A stretch of 64,000 nucleotides of DNA from Flammeovirga pacifica. Lineage in GTDB: Bacteria; Bacteroidota; Bacteroidia; Cytophagales; Flammeovirgaceae. The DNA lies in assembly GCF_000807855.2 (NCBI RefSeq), contig NZ_JRYR02000001.1:1231479-1295478 (forward strand), given 5' to 3'. The translations under genes and the position numbers were made by a program. Shown here in pieces: positions 47,459 to 56,670 of this stretch (position 1 is the stretch's first letter; every line of letters begins with the position of its first letter). Below the pieces are notes generated by a model. The model was not told the DNA's origin and ran no database searches. It saw only the letters and a program-made list of their open reading frames with translations.

Positions 47459-49621
47459 ATGCACTCGAGCTTACGTTTATTTTTTGTAATATCAATACTC
47501 GTTTTTTGTATTACCGAAGATGTATTTGCCCAGAAAGCAAACTTCTTTATCAAAGATATTGACATTATTGCGGATACTTCTGTAACCTCTCTTTCTGTAC
47601 ATGGCATTCATGATAGGAGAAGAAGAGGCGAGATAACCCTACCTTTTTATTTTGAAGATATTGAGCAAGTTTTTGAAGTAAGAGTGTACCTTAAAAACGA
47701 AGAAAAAATTACTGATTTAAAATTAATCCATGCCAATGATTTTAAAGTAATAGAGGAACCTTTGAGTGTAGGTGATAATGTATATAGGTTTAAACTTCAA
47801 TTTGTAGAAACAACAAAAAACACTAAGCCATCATTTGTCATGAACTTATGGACAATTGACGGTCAAGAAATAACCTATGAGCAAAAATTGCTTCCTTACA
47901 CCAATACAGTTGTTGAAATAGCTGATAAAAAAATATCGGAAGTAAGAGAATTATACATTGGTGAAGAAAAGGAGTATGAAATACTAAGTAACAGAAGGGA
48001 CAATTTAAGGGTAGATAATATTTGGCACGAACAAAAAGACCTCTCTTGGAGACTTTTTGAAAGAGACAACAAACTCTACATTAGTGTATTACCCAAGTTT
48101 GTAAATACATTTTCTACTGAAATTCTTTTTGAGACACTTATTCCTAATATTATCAATGGGAAAAAGAAATACGAAACTATGCCACTAGCCTTAAACTTTA
48201 AGGTAAAAGCACCTCGTTTGACTTATTTAGCCACTGATAAGAATGAAATTGTTTATGAAGGTCCTAAATCAAATGAAGAGGGAATAGAATTACAAATTCA
48301 ACAAAACCGTAAACTTCAACTTGAGAAAACATATAGAATTGAAAATCAAGAAGAAAAAGGGGGCAATTTAATTGCAGAGCTCTTTACAAAAAGAAACATG
48401 AGTAACAATAAAACACTCTGTTTATTACGTGTTTACGATTACCACACCCTACAAGATGGCTACCTCTATATAAAAGATGGTGATGACGCTAAATTCATTA
48501 CCAACTTTAATATTATATCAAAAAATATTATTGAATCGATCGAAGTTTTAAGGCCCGGACGTAACTGGACAAGTAACTTGTCGGTCTTCCCTGGTGAAAC
48601 CGTTTCTCTTAAGTTTTCAGGAAAACAGATGCAACATGCTCGTTATATCTTTGAAGGTTTAAGTAACAGAAATATTGACTCTGTAAATACTACCATGGAA
48701 ATGCAAACCATGCAGATAAGTGTACCTTTAAATATTAGCCAAAAGGAATTAAAAATATACAATGGAAACGAATTTACAGGACATTCTATAACAATCACCG
48801 AAAAACAATCTCCTAAAAACTTTGATTTTGTGACTATCGATTGTGGTGATGGACCACGTATTGTAAGTCAAATCGAAAAGCCGATTTTTTATCCTAAAGC
48901 AATCACTGATGTTATACTTAAATTCAATACCGAAGAAATTGATGGCTTACAATTGTATGGTAAACAATATATCACATTAGATGTTAGAGTCATTGGCCCA
49001 CAAGGGCAATTGATAGAACTGGCTAGAGATGAAAATATTGTGATCTGTCCTGGAGAAACTTCTCCTAGGCACTTTAACTATGAGAAAAACAATTGTACAG
49101 ATCCACTAGTAACGCTAAACAAATATCTAGGGATAAAAACACACCGTTTTGAGGATTGGACTAAACTAGAAATATATATTACACATCAAAAAGATAAATA
49201 TTCTGAACAGTCTTATCAAAAGAAGATTGAGATTTACGCTTCAAGGAGATCTCAATTTGATATTGACCTGTCCTTCCCTGCCGGTTTATTAGTGAAAAAA
49301 GCCAATGAAGACGATATTTCTTCTGGTATTAGTGGTATTAGTATCTCAGCAATTGCTCAATTTAAGTTCTTTAAACCTGGTACAATAGGTCGTGTTAGAC
49401 CTTATCGTATTGGTGTAGGATCCATTGCTTTAAATGCCTTCAACCTTTCTGACAATGAAGACATTGATAGAGATTTAGGTATTGTAGCCTTAGGATCTGT
49501 CCATCCATTACAAAGACCCGGACGTAAATTATCTTTACCACTCTACATTGGATTTGGGTATTTCTTAAAAGCTGATACTTTCTTTTGGATGGTGGGGCCT
49601 GGAATTAGTGTAAGTTTCTAA
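47459..49621 (+). CDS. Large secreted protein of unknown function
   Basis: A 720-aa protein with signal peptide (L-F-F-V-I-S-I-L-V-F-C-I-T-E-D-V-F-A). The mature part is rich in predicted beta strands, without a recognised domain. The last 110 residues (from I-D-L-S-F-P-A-G-L, through F-K-F-F-K-P-G-T, to W-M-V-G-P-G-I-S-V-S-F) have the alternating pattern and terminal Phe of a small outer-membrane barrel or its last strands. Its TAA overlaps the TAG of the convergent caspase-like gene by 3 bases (4-base overlap of the coding ranges). Possibly an assembly or surface protein; no family known to me. Confidence 0.6.
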   Translation: MHSSLRLFFVISILVFCITEDVFAQKANFFIKDIDIIADTSVTSLSVHGIHDRRRRGEITLPFYFEDIEQVFEVRVYLKNEEKITDLKLIHANDFKVIEEPLSVGDNVYRFKLQFVETTKNTKPSFVMNLWTIDGQEITYEQKLLPYTNTVVEIADKKISEVRELYIGEEKEYEILSNRRDNLRVDNIWHEQKDLSWRLFERDNKLYISVLPKFVNTFSTEILFETLIPNIINGKKKYETMPLALNFKVKAPRLTYLATDKNEIVYEGPKSNEEGIELQIQQNRKLQLEKTYRIENQEEKGGNLIAELFTKRNMSNNKTLCLLRVYDYHTLQDGYLYIKDGDDAKFITNFNIISKNIIESIEVLRPGRNWTSNLSVFPGETVSLKFSGKQMQHARYIFEGLSNRNIDSVNTTMEMQTMQISVPLNISQKELKIYNGNEFTGHSITITEKQSPKNFDFVTIDCGDGPRIVSQIEKPIFYPKAITDVILKFNTEEIDGLQLYGKQYITLDVRVIGPQGQLIELARDENIVICPGETSPRHFNYEKNNCTDPLVTLNKYLGIKTHRFEDWTKLEIYITHQKDKYSEQSYQKKIEIYASRRSQFDIDLSFPAGLLVKKANEDDISSGISGISISAIAQFKFFKPGTIGRVRPYRIGVGSIALNAFNLSDNEDIDRDLGIVALGSVHPLQRPGRKLSLPLYIGFGYFLKADTFFWMVGPGISVSF

Positions 49622-52464
49622 TTGGATTTAATCTCGCCTACATAGATTTTTGGAAGCGTTGTAGGAACAAGTAAATCGGGATGCTGTTTCCCTCCAGACT
49701 TTTCTTTTACCTCTTTTGATAAATAGTAAACTAATTCCTTCAATGATATCAATTGATTGCCTGTATAATCTGCTTTCCCTTTTGATATACCATTAAGAAT
49801 AGAAGAAGTAAAAATACTGTAATCAGACGCTTCTTCATTTAACGATGATTCCTTTCCTGTAGCTGCAGCTAAAACCACTACCCCATTTTCATTCGATGAT
49901 ATGTTTCTATATCCTTCAACGTTTTGAGTATTTTTAAAAATAGCACCCAGTTTTTCATTATGCTGAGTATCCAAAATTAATATTACTTGAGCGGGGAATT
50001 TTGATAACTCACTCGTTAATTCTTTCCAGTTTAGAGAGGTGGATGAAAAAGAATTAGGATTGGTATCATAAGTAGTTAAATGGAACTGATCTTTATAAAA
50101 GGTACCGTGTGTAGACAAATAAACAATTACTATATCATTGGCACTAACTTGTTGATTCATAAATGACAAAGAAAATAATATAGAAGCTTTATCAGCGTCG
50201 CTATTGGTCAACCTAGTCACTTTTACATCATTATAAACATGTCCTCTTTGCTGTCCTAAAAATAAATCGGATATTGCTAAAGCATTTTTGTGTGCACCAT
50301 TAATATTCAATACCTCATGTTGATGTTCTGAAACTCCAACTGAAAGAACATATAGATTTTTCTTTTCAATCACATCTACCTCCTTGAGTAAGGAATGAAT
50401 GTCTAAATCCAACGTTTCATCTTCTGTTTCAGAAACAATTACCTTAGGTGGAGAAGTCCAATTACAATTTTGATTTTCAATAAACATGCGTAATGTCTTT
50501 TCCTCATTACCTACAGCGTATTCATGTTTAACATGATAGTTAAAATGATCTCCCTCTTTTGTTGTCTCAATATCTCTGATAACAATCGGTCGACCATCAA
50601 TTAGTAATTTTATGGTCTTTACAGAAGTACTACTTTTAATAATAGCTTCTACCATCACCTTACCGTCAACAACAAATTCCTCTGCTTGAGGTGATATCCA
50701 TTCTATTTTTGGTTTTACATCTGCTAATAATACATGTTCTTTCTCTTTTAAATCTAAAGTGGTTTGCGCAGATTGAAATCCTCCGAGAGTATAAATTTTT
50801 TGTAACACTTGTGGTTGATGGTACATTTTTGCAAAAGTACTTATCTCACTAAATTCAGGAAGATCTCCAAATTCTTTTTTCATTAACCACCCTACATATT
50901 TTTCCCCTCCAGCCGAAGCTGAATAATATCCTTGAGGCGACCAAACTACCCAATCATCGTTCTTAGAGATAAAAAGTGATACTAACAGCTCTCCTGTTGC
51001 TAGGTTCCATACTTTATATGTTTGGTCTAAAGAGAAAGTCAAGAGATATTTATCGGAATGTAAAGCACTCATTGCATTCACCTGCTTGTTGTGCCCCATA
51101 AATTGAAATTTCTCCTCACCACCTTCACTAAATACTTTTAATGATTTTTTATTACTTACTATTATTTGATTATTGATCTTGCCATAAGTAACAATTTTAC
51201 CATCTTTTTTAGGGTCAACAGATAATTCAAGGGTACCATTTTTTAAAGTATAATCATCAACTTTTGACCAACCATCCTTAGACAACTGAGTTCCTTTTTG
51301 ACTAGATGAGGTGTGCAACATTAATTTCATTTTAGTGAAATCAAAAGCATACTGATCATTATTATGTCCAGTATATAAATGATCACCCATAGAAGTGATG
51401 GAATCAAAATATTTAGATTGATTGGTGTAAACTCTTACAATTTTATCTTGATTTAGATCCCATAATTGCATTTCACCTTTATGGCCACTTGCCACGAGAA
51501 TATAATCTTTTGATGAGTTTGCAAATTGGGCTGAAGACACTATTCCGTTCTTAGATTTGAAGCTTTTTTGTTGTTCCCATGCTTCAGTATCATACAATAC
51601 TATTCTACCTTGAGAATCCGTTACCAATAATAATTCATCATTATCAGAAAAATCCAGGCTTGTAATAAAGCCTTTAGTATCGGTTAATGACGCTACCTCT
51701 GTACCGTTAGTATTCCATACATAAACTCTACCGTGGTCATCCCCTGCTACTACAAATTTGTTATCTACAGAAATTTCTACATTGGTAAATTTATCTGCTG
51801 TTTCCCATACTTTCATTAACGAGGCACTTTTCATACCTACAGACATAGAATACATTTTTACTGTACCATCAAACGAAGAGGTAACTAAACGACTACCATC
51901 ATCTGATAAATCTATATTATATACTAAATCAGTATGTTCTTCAATAGTTAATTCTTCATAAGGTTCTTCTTCGAAAATTTCATTATCAAGAAAAGGCATA
52001 TACCACACACGAACAGTTTGATCTACTCCAGATGAAATTAAATACTCTCCATCTGCTGAAAATTGTAAATCTGTAATTTTACCTTCATGCCCTAGTAAGG
52101 AGGCAATTTGTTCTCCTGTAGATAAATTTAGGATGGCAATTTCATGCTGATCTAAATTACCTCCAACAGCAATTAGTTTATTATCAGGTGATAATGAAAG
52201 AGCGTTATATTCACCACCTTTGCCTGCTTCATTTACATTACCCCAAAAAGTATTGATAAGTTGCTGAGATTTTGTGTCCCAAACTCTCATCGTTTTATCT
52301 TCAGAAACAGAATAGATTTTTTTATTGTTTCCAGAAAATAATACTTTTCTAATAATTGAGGTATGCCCTTTAGAATCCACCACAATTTCTTGCCCTTTTT
52401 CTTGGGCAATTGATGGTAAAAACGTTAATAATATCAGATAAAAAGAATATATAGAAATCCTCAT
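49618..52464 (-). CDS. WD40-repeat protein with caspase-like domain lacking the catalytic Cys
   Basis: A 948-aa secreted protein (signal L-I-L-L-T-F-L-P-S-I-A). WD40 repeats fill residues about 30-500 (for example V-S-E-D-K-T-M-R-V-W-D and S-S-G-V-D-Q-T-V-R-V-W). A W-V-V-W-S-P-Q-G-Y-Y-S-A-S-A-G-G-E-K-Y segment near 508 is typical of WD40-caspase proteins, and an Ig-like region follows (about 585-680). The C-terminal peptidase C14-like domain begins near 700 (L-Y-V-L-S-V-G-V-S). Its catalytic His786 is present (Y-L-S-T-H-G), but the usual D-x-C-H/F-S-G is D-T-Q834-H-N-E, so the nucleophile is lost. It is probably a binding or signalling pseudoenzyme. Confidence 0.85.
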   Translation of the reverse strand: MRISIYSFYLILLTFLPSIAQEKGQEIVVDSKGHTSIIRKVLFSGNNKKIYSVSEDKTMRVWDTKSQQLINTFWGNVNEAGKGGEYNALSLSPDNKLIAVGGNLDQHEIAILNLSTGEQIASLLGHEGKITDLQFSADGEYLISSGVDQTVRVWYMPFLDNEIFEEEPYEELTIEEHTDLVYNIDLSDDGSRLVTSSFDGTVKMYSMSVGMKSASLMKVWETADKFTNVEISVDNKFVVAGDDHGRVYVWNTNGTEVASLTDTKGFITSLDFSDNDELLLVTDSQGRIVLYDTEAWEQQKSFKSKNGIVSSAQFANSSKDYILVASGHKGEMQLWDLNQDKIVRVYTNQSKYFDSITSMGDHLYTGHNNDQYAFDFTKMKLMLHTSSSQKGTQLSKDGWSKVDDYTLKNGTLELSVDPKKDGKIVTYGKINNQIIVSNKKSLKVFSEGGEEKFQFMGHNKQVNAMSALHSDKYLLTFSLDQTYKVWNLATGELLVSLFISKNDDWVVWSPQGYYSASAGGEKYVGWLMKKEFGDLPEFSEISTFAKMYHQPQVLQKIYTLGGFQSAQTTLDLKEKEHVLLADVKPKIEWISPQAEEFVVDGKVMVEAIIKSSTSVKTIKLLIDGRPIVIRDIETTKEGDHFNYHVKHEYAVGNEEKTLRMFIENQNCNWTSPPKVIVSETEDETLDLDIHSLLKEVDVIEKKNLYVLSVGVSEHQHEVLNINGAHKNALAISDLFLGQQRGHVYNDVKVTRLTNSDADKASILFSLSFMNQQVSANDIVIVYLSTHGTFYKDQFHLTTYDTNPNSFSSTSLNWKELTSELSKFPAQVILILDTQHNEKLGAIFKNTQNVEGYRNISSNENGVVVLAAATGKESSLNEEASDYSIFTSSILNGISKGKADYTGNQLISLKELVYYLSKEVKEKSGGKQHPDLLVPTTLPKIYVGEIKSN

Positions 52465-52588
52465 TTTGAATTATGAAGCTTAAAAAATTAATTTTGTCTA
52501 TGCAAAATAAAATTATTATCCGTCATTTTTAATTAAAATCGTATTTTTGCAACATCCACTAAAATAAAAGTGGTATTTTTTTTCGGTG

Positions 52589-53542
52589 ATGAACTCATTA
52601 CCTCATTTTTTCCTATACTTTTTATATCAATTGATCCGTCAAAAATTAGAACAATATTATTTAGGTCATGTAATTCTTAAAGCAATTAAATTGATCTTAG
52701 CTGCTTGGAAAGAATTTAATTTAGACCATGCTTATATATATGGAGCTTCATTAGCTTATTACACCATCATTTCTCTTCCGGCAGCATTGAACCTGCTTTT
52801 TACTTGGTTAACCACATTTTTTGATGAGGCACAAGTAAAAGAAGATATGATAGAAGAGATTGCTTTAATCACAGGTGATGTTGTCGCTTTAGAATTAGAA
52901 ACTATGATCAATAGTTTGACGGCTTTACAGATAAACCCAACGATATCTACTACCATAAGTATTGGCACTTTAATATTCACTTCTACTTTATCATTTCATA
53001 CATTAAAGATTGCTTTGAATAAGTTTTGGAAGGTCCCTAATCGAAAACAAAAATTCAAACAACTCATTATAGACCGATTAGTGGCATTCAGTATGTTACT
53101 TGTTGTAGGTGTACTATTTATAGTATTAATCTTTGTTGACTCAGCCATTAGTTTCCTATCTGATTTTATTCGAGAATGGATGACTACAAAAACAGTAGAT
53201 TTTATATATGCTGTCCGACAATTAGTGACTATTTTGATTTCATCAGTACTTTTTACAAGTATCTATAAATTCATCCCAGATGTAAAAATCAAATGGAAAG
53301 ATGCCTTTATAGGTGCAATTGTAACCACCATTTTATTTCAATTCGGTCAATACGGTATTCGTTATTATCTTACACATATTCAAGCCAATTCTTCTTGGGG
53401 AGCAGGATCGCCCATAATTGTGGTCATGGCATGGACTTTTTACTCTGTACAAGTGATGTTTTATGGTGCAGAGTTTACTTATGTCTATTCAGAAGAATAC
53501 GGTAAAGGAATTGAATCTACAATAAATCATGGAAATGAATAA
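52589..53542 (+). CDS. YihY/BrkB-family membrane protein
   Basis: A 317-aa inner-membrane protein with six or so hydrophobic segments. The family core is visible (A-S-L-A-Y-Y-T-I-I-S-L-P near 52, a central T-L-S-F-H-T-L-K-I-A-L-N-K-F-W near 133, and Y-K-F-I-P-D-V-K-I-K-W-K near 225). Members were once called ribonuclease BN, which is not correct; the function is unsettled. The ATG at 52589 is preferred over the GTG immediately before it. The GNAT gene starts inside its last 14 bases. Confidence 0.87.
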   Translation: MNSLPHFFLYFLYQLIRQKLEQYYLGHVILKAIKLILAAWKEFNLDHAYIYGASLAYYTIISLPAALNLLFTWLTTFFDEAQVKEDMIEEIALITGDVVALELETMINSLTALQINPTISTTISIGTLIFTSTLSFHTLKIALNKFWKVPNRKQKFKQLIIDRLVAFSMLLVVGVLFIVLIFVDSAISFLSDFIREWMTTKTVDFIYAVRQLVTILISSVLFTSIYKFIPDVKIKWKDAFIGAIVTTILFQFGQYGIRYYLTHIQANSSWGAGSPIIVVMAWTFYSVQVMFYGAEFTYVYSEEYGKGIESTINHGNE

Positions 53543-53990
53543 TTATACATTAATAATAGCCGATAGTAATCATATTGATACCATAGCTCAGTTTCAGGTT
53601 GATATGGCATGGGAAACAGAAAGTTATAAATTGGATCTTTCTACAGTAAAACGTGGTGTTAAACACATCATAGACAACCAAAACCTCGGAAGATATGTCT
53701 TAGTTATGGATGGCGATACTTGTATTGCTTCTATGCTAAATTTATACGAGTGGTCTGACTGGCGATGCGGCAACGTTTTATGGATTCATTCTTTGTATGT
53801 AATTGAAACATACAGAAGAAAAGGTTTATTCAGAATGATGTACAATCATGTTAAAGAAGAGGTAGATAATGCTGATGATTTAATGGGATTACGTCTCTAT
53901 GTCGAAAAAGACAATAAAAGAGCACAAGACACTTATAAAGCTATGGGGATGACAAAAGAACATTATGATATGTACGAATGGTTAAAATAA
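53529..53990 (+). CDS. GNAT-family N-acetyltransferase
   Basis: A 153-aa cytoplasmic acetyltransferase. The acetyl-CoA loop is R-R-K-G-L-F in V-I-E-T-Y-R-R-K-G-L-F-R-M-M (about 93-106), after the strand I-H-S-L-Y-V. The last part has the usual N-K-R-A-Q-D-T-Y-K-A-M-G-M motif. Its ATG overlaps the end of the BrkB-type gene by 14 bases, so translation is probably coupled. Substrate unknown. Confidence 0.88.
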   Translation: MEMNNYTLIIADSNHIDTIAQFQVDMAWETESYKLDLSTVKRGVKHIIDNQNLGRYVLVMDGDTCIASMLNLYEWSDWRCGNVLWIHSLYVIETYRRKGLFRMMYNHVKEEVDNADDLMGLRLYVEKDNKRAQDTYKAMGMTKEHYDMYEWLK

Positions 53991-54045
53991 ACCCTAAAGT
54001 CTATCTTTTTTTACAATATCCTCTTTACTTCTCATCTTTTAAGTA

Positions 54046-54053
54046 TAAATTTG
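54046..54053 (+). promoter_or_regulatory. -7 promoter box upstream of the porin gene
   Basis: TAAATTTG fits TAnnTTTG; the -33 position shows TTT. The box overlaps the distal TTG candidate start at 54051, so a transcript from here (start near 54060) could only be translated from the later TTG at 54096. Confidence 0.45.
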
Positions 54054-54095
54054 AAGTTTAATATCAAAATATCTTTTTCTACGAAGCAATCGATC

Positions 54096-56126
54096 TTGAA
54101 AAGAATAGTCTATATACTTTTATCTTTCCTTTTTCTATCATCCATCACTTTTGCACAAACTGATAATAAAGATGATGAAGAAGTAGTTGAAGGGCAAGAA
54201 CCTAATAAGGATGGTGTTACCCTTGAACAGGATAGTTCATGGCTAAAAGGACCACATACTACTTGGTATCTTACAAAAGATGACGTTTATAAGATACACT
54301 TCGAAGAACATGTAATGGACTCTTCTTATACTCATTTACATCGTTATGATGTACATGGACAGAAAGGATACGTTCATCAAACTCTTGGTAATAACGCTAG
54401 TGCGTTAAGAAGCTATTGGGATCTACCCATCACAGATTTAAAGCAAACTATGGGCATCACAGCTTTTGACCCATATACTTTAGACCTAAATAAATGGCAA
54501 TATTACAACGCTTACATTCCTGTTACCGATTTTAACGGTGTTGTTGGACAAGATAACAGGGGTAAAATTGGCGGGCAAATTGGTCGTAACATAGATCCCT
54601 ATTGGGCTGCTGGAGTTTATTTTCAAAGATATTCAGAGCCTTACCTTATTGGTCGTGATAAAATCAGTAACTCTTATAACGGGCAAGTTCACACCGCATT
54701 TGGTCTCAATACTCGATACGAATCCAAAGACAATAAGTATAAATTAATGGCCAGCTTTTACCAATATTTCCATGAAGGACCAGAATCTGGTGGATTAGCC
54801 ATGAAAAGTTTAGTCACTGAAGAACAATCACCTGACGACTTATTTGCTTTAGGAAGAGGGCAGCTTACCAACTATTTCCCTGATGGGGTGAGTTCATTTA
54901 AATGGAGTACCAACTACCAACTTTATCATCAATATGCTTTAGTAGATAGTGCTAAACTACAAGTATTTCATGAGTTTAATAGAAATCAATATCGTTATCA
55001 ATACGCCAATTCTGAAAGTACTATAGCCACCAATAGATTGTATTATGATCAATTTAATGACCACACATACAACTATGTATTAAGCCTTGATGATAATGCA
55101 GGGTTTGCTCCAGGGTATCAACCTCCTGTTGATACAAATTATAAATATGGCGACAAGCCTTATGTAGGCTATAAAAAAGAATATATTGACAATAAAATGG
55201 GTGTAAAAAGTAGATTAGGCCCTACTTTTTGGTCAGGCTTTATAAAACATCGCTTTTACAGATATCAACAACAAAATTCTGACGACTTTACACCTATCCC
55301 TGTAGACCAACAATTATTTGTTGGGGGTGATGTTGAATTACAACTCCCTAAAAAATTAGGTGCGTTAACCGGACATGCAGAATATGACCTTTTAAAAGGG
55401 AATATATTTAATATAAATGCTGATATAAAAAGTAAATATTTAAACGGAGGATTTGTTCTTCAAAACACTCTTGCTCCTTTATTTACACAACAGTTCTCTA
55501 GTGTATTTTTGTCTTGGCAAAACGACATGGATCCAATTTCTAGACAACAAATATATATAGCACCTCAACTACCATTGGGAGAAAATGGTAATTTCTCTGT
55601 ATTTGGAGAGGTCAATAATATTGGGAATTATATTTATTACAATAAATATGCTCGACCTGTTCAAGTAGATGAAAATATTACTTATTCTAGATATGGGACA
55701 AAGTTTAAGATTAAATTAGGCCCTATTCAACAAATAGCACAGGTAGTATATACTCAAAATAACAATCAAGAGGTAATGCCTACACCTGAAATTTTTGCCA
55801 CTTATGAACTCTCCTATGTTAAAGAATTTAGAGATGGCATGATCAGTTTATATACAGGCTTCGATACAAGATTTATTTCTAGTTATTATGGATATGCTTT
55901 TAACCCAGTTACTCAGCAGTTCCATGTACAGAACGACTATAAAACAGAAGGAAACTTTAATCTAGACTTTTTTGTCAACTTCAAAATGAGAAGATGTATG
56001 GCTTTCCTTCGATTAAGCGATCTTATGAATTTAGCAGACGCAAGAAGTGGATACTGGGCTACTGCAGGTTATATGGGACCTGGCTTTGGCTTATCTTATG
56101 GAGTGCGTTGGTTAATGTTTGAATAA
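54096..56126 (+). CDS. Putative porin (Bacteroidota Porin_10-like)
   Basis: About 676 aa. There is no in-frame ATG near the start; TTG at 54096 gives a clean signal peptide (K-R-I-V-Y-I-L-L-S-F-L-F-L-S-S-I-T-F-A-Q), while TTG at 54051 would add 15 residues and overlaps a -7 box. The mature protein begins with an acidic stretch and W-L-K-G-P-H-T-T-W-Y-L-T-K-D-D-V-Y, then Y-W-D-L-P-I-T-D-L near 120, typical of this putative porin family. The rest is alternating beta-strand sequence ending in G-L-S-Y-G-V-R-W-L-M-F-E. It sits 60 bases after the GNAT gene. Confidence 0.75.
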   Translation: MKRIVYILLSFLFLSSITFAQTDNKDDEEVVEGQEPNKDGVTLEQDSSWLKGPHTTWYLTKDDVYKIHFEEHVMDSSYTHLHRYDVHGQKGYVHQTLGNNASALRSYWDLPITDLKQTMGITAFDPYTLDLNKWQYYNAYIPVTDFNGVVGQDNRGKIGGQIGRNIDPYWAAGVYFQRYSEPYLIGRDKISNSYNGQVHTAFGLNTRYESKDNKYKLMASFYQYFHEGPESGGLAMKSLVTEEQSPDDLFALGRGQLTNYFPDGVSSFKWSTNYQLYHQYALVDSAKLQVFHEFNRNQYRYQYANSESTIATNRLYYDQFNDHTYNYVLSLDDNAGFAPGYQPPVDTNYKYGDKPYVGYKKEYIDNKMGVKSRLGPTFWSGFIKHRFYRYQQQNSDDFTPIPVDQQLFVGGDVELQLPKKLGALTGHAEYDLLKGNIFNINADIKSKYLNGGFVLQNTLAPLFTQQFSSVFLSWQNDMDPISRQQIYIAPQLPLGENGNFSVFGEVNNIGNYIYYNKYARPVQVDENITYSRYGTKFKIKLGPIQQIAQVVYTQNNNQEVMPTPEIFATYELSYVKEFRDGMISLYTGFDTRFISSYYGYAFNPVTQQFHVQNDYKTEGNFNLDFFVNFKMRRCMAFLRLSDLMNLADARSGYWATAGYMGPGFGLSYGVRWLMFE

Positions 56127-56133
56127 AATAATT

Positions 56134-56622
56134 ATGAAGAACCTAGTTTTTACACTATTACTTTTTTGCTTGAGCAGCACACTATTCGCTCAACGTTTTA
56201 TTGCTGTCGATAATTACGGTAGAAATAGAATTAAACTATACGAAGGGGACGAAATTCGTTTTAAGATGACTGGAGAAAAAGCAGTTTATCGAGATGAAAT
56301 CTATGCGCTAACAGATTCATCTTTTTACCTTTCAAGAACTGGTACCGAAGTTCCTTTATCTGAATTATCTGAAATTAGAAGAGCAAGAATTCTTCCTAGA
56401 GTTATCTTTGGTGGTAGCGTATTTATTGGTACTGGATTTTTGGTTTCTAGTGCAATTAATCGGGATGAAGAATCGGTAAAAGCAAAGGATATTCAGGTTT
56501 ATCAAGGTATAGCTTTTTATGCTATTGCTATAGCAATGCGCCCTTTCTTTTGGAAGAAATACCGTTTAGGAAAAAATTCTCAGGCACAAATTTTAGATGT
56601 CACAATCCGAAAAAAGCCTTGA
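56134..56622 (+). CDS. Small secreted/membrane protein of unknown function
   Basis: 162 aa from the ATG at 56134, which directly begins a signal peptide (K-N-L-V-F-T-L-L-L-F-C-L-S-S-T-L-F-A-Q); an upstream TTG at 56119 overlaps the porin stop. The mature part has a beta-rich N-terminus (R-I-K-L-Y-E-G-D-E-I-R-F-K-M) and two hydrophobic segments near 85-105 and 120-135. It follows the porin gene by 7 bases, so the two are likely cotranscribed. Confidence 0.62.
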   Translation: MKNLVFTLLLFCLSSTLFAQRFIAVDNYGRNRIKLYEGDEIRFKMTGEKAVYRDEIYALTDSSFYLSRTGTEVPLSELSEIRRARILPRVIFGGSVFIGTGFLVSSAINRDEESVKAKDIQVYQGIAFYAIAIAMRPFFWKKYRLGKNSQAQILDVTIRKKP

Positions 56623-56640
56623 TTGTTAACAAAAACATTA

Positions 56641-56660
56641 GTAAGTTAGGTTAAACTTAC
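56641..56660 (+). other. Short hairpin just upstream of the 362-aa gene
   Basis: Seven-base stem gtaagtt/aacttac with a 6-base loop, ending 10 bases before the ATG at 56671. It lacks a T run, so it is more likely a leader structure than a terminator. Confidence 0.4.
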
Positions 56661-56670
56661 CAACCCCCTT

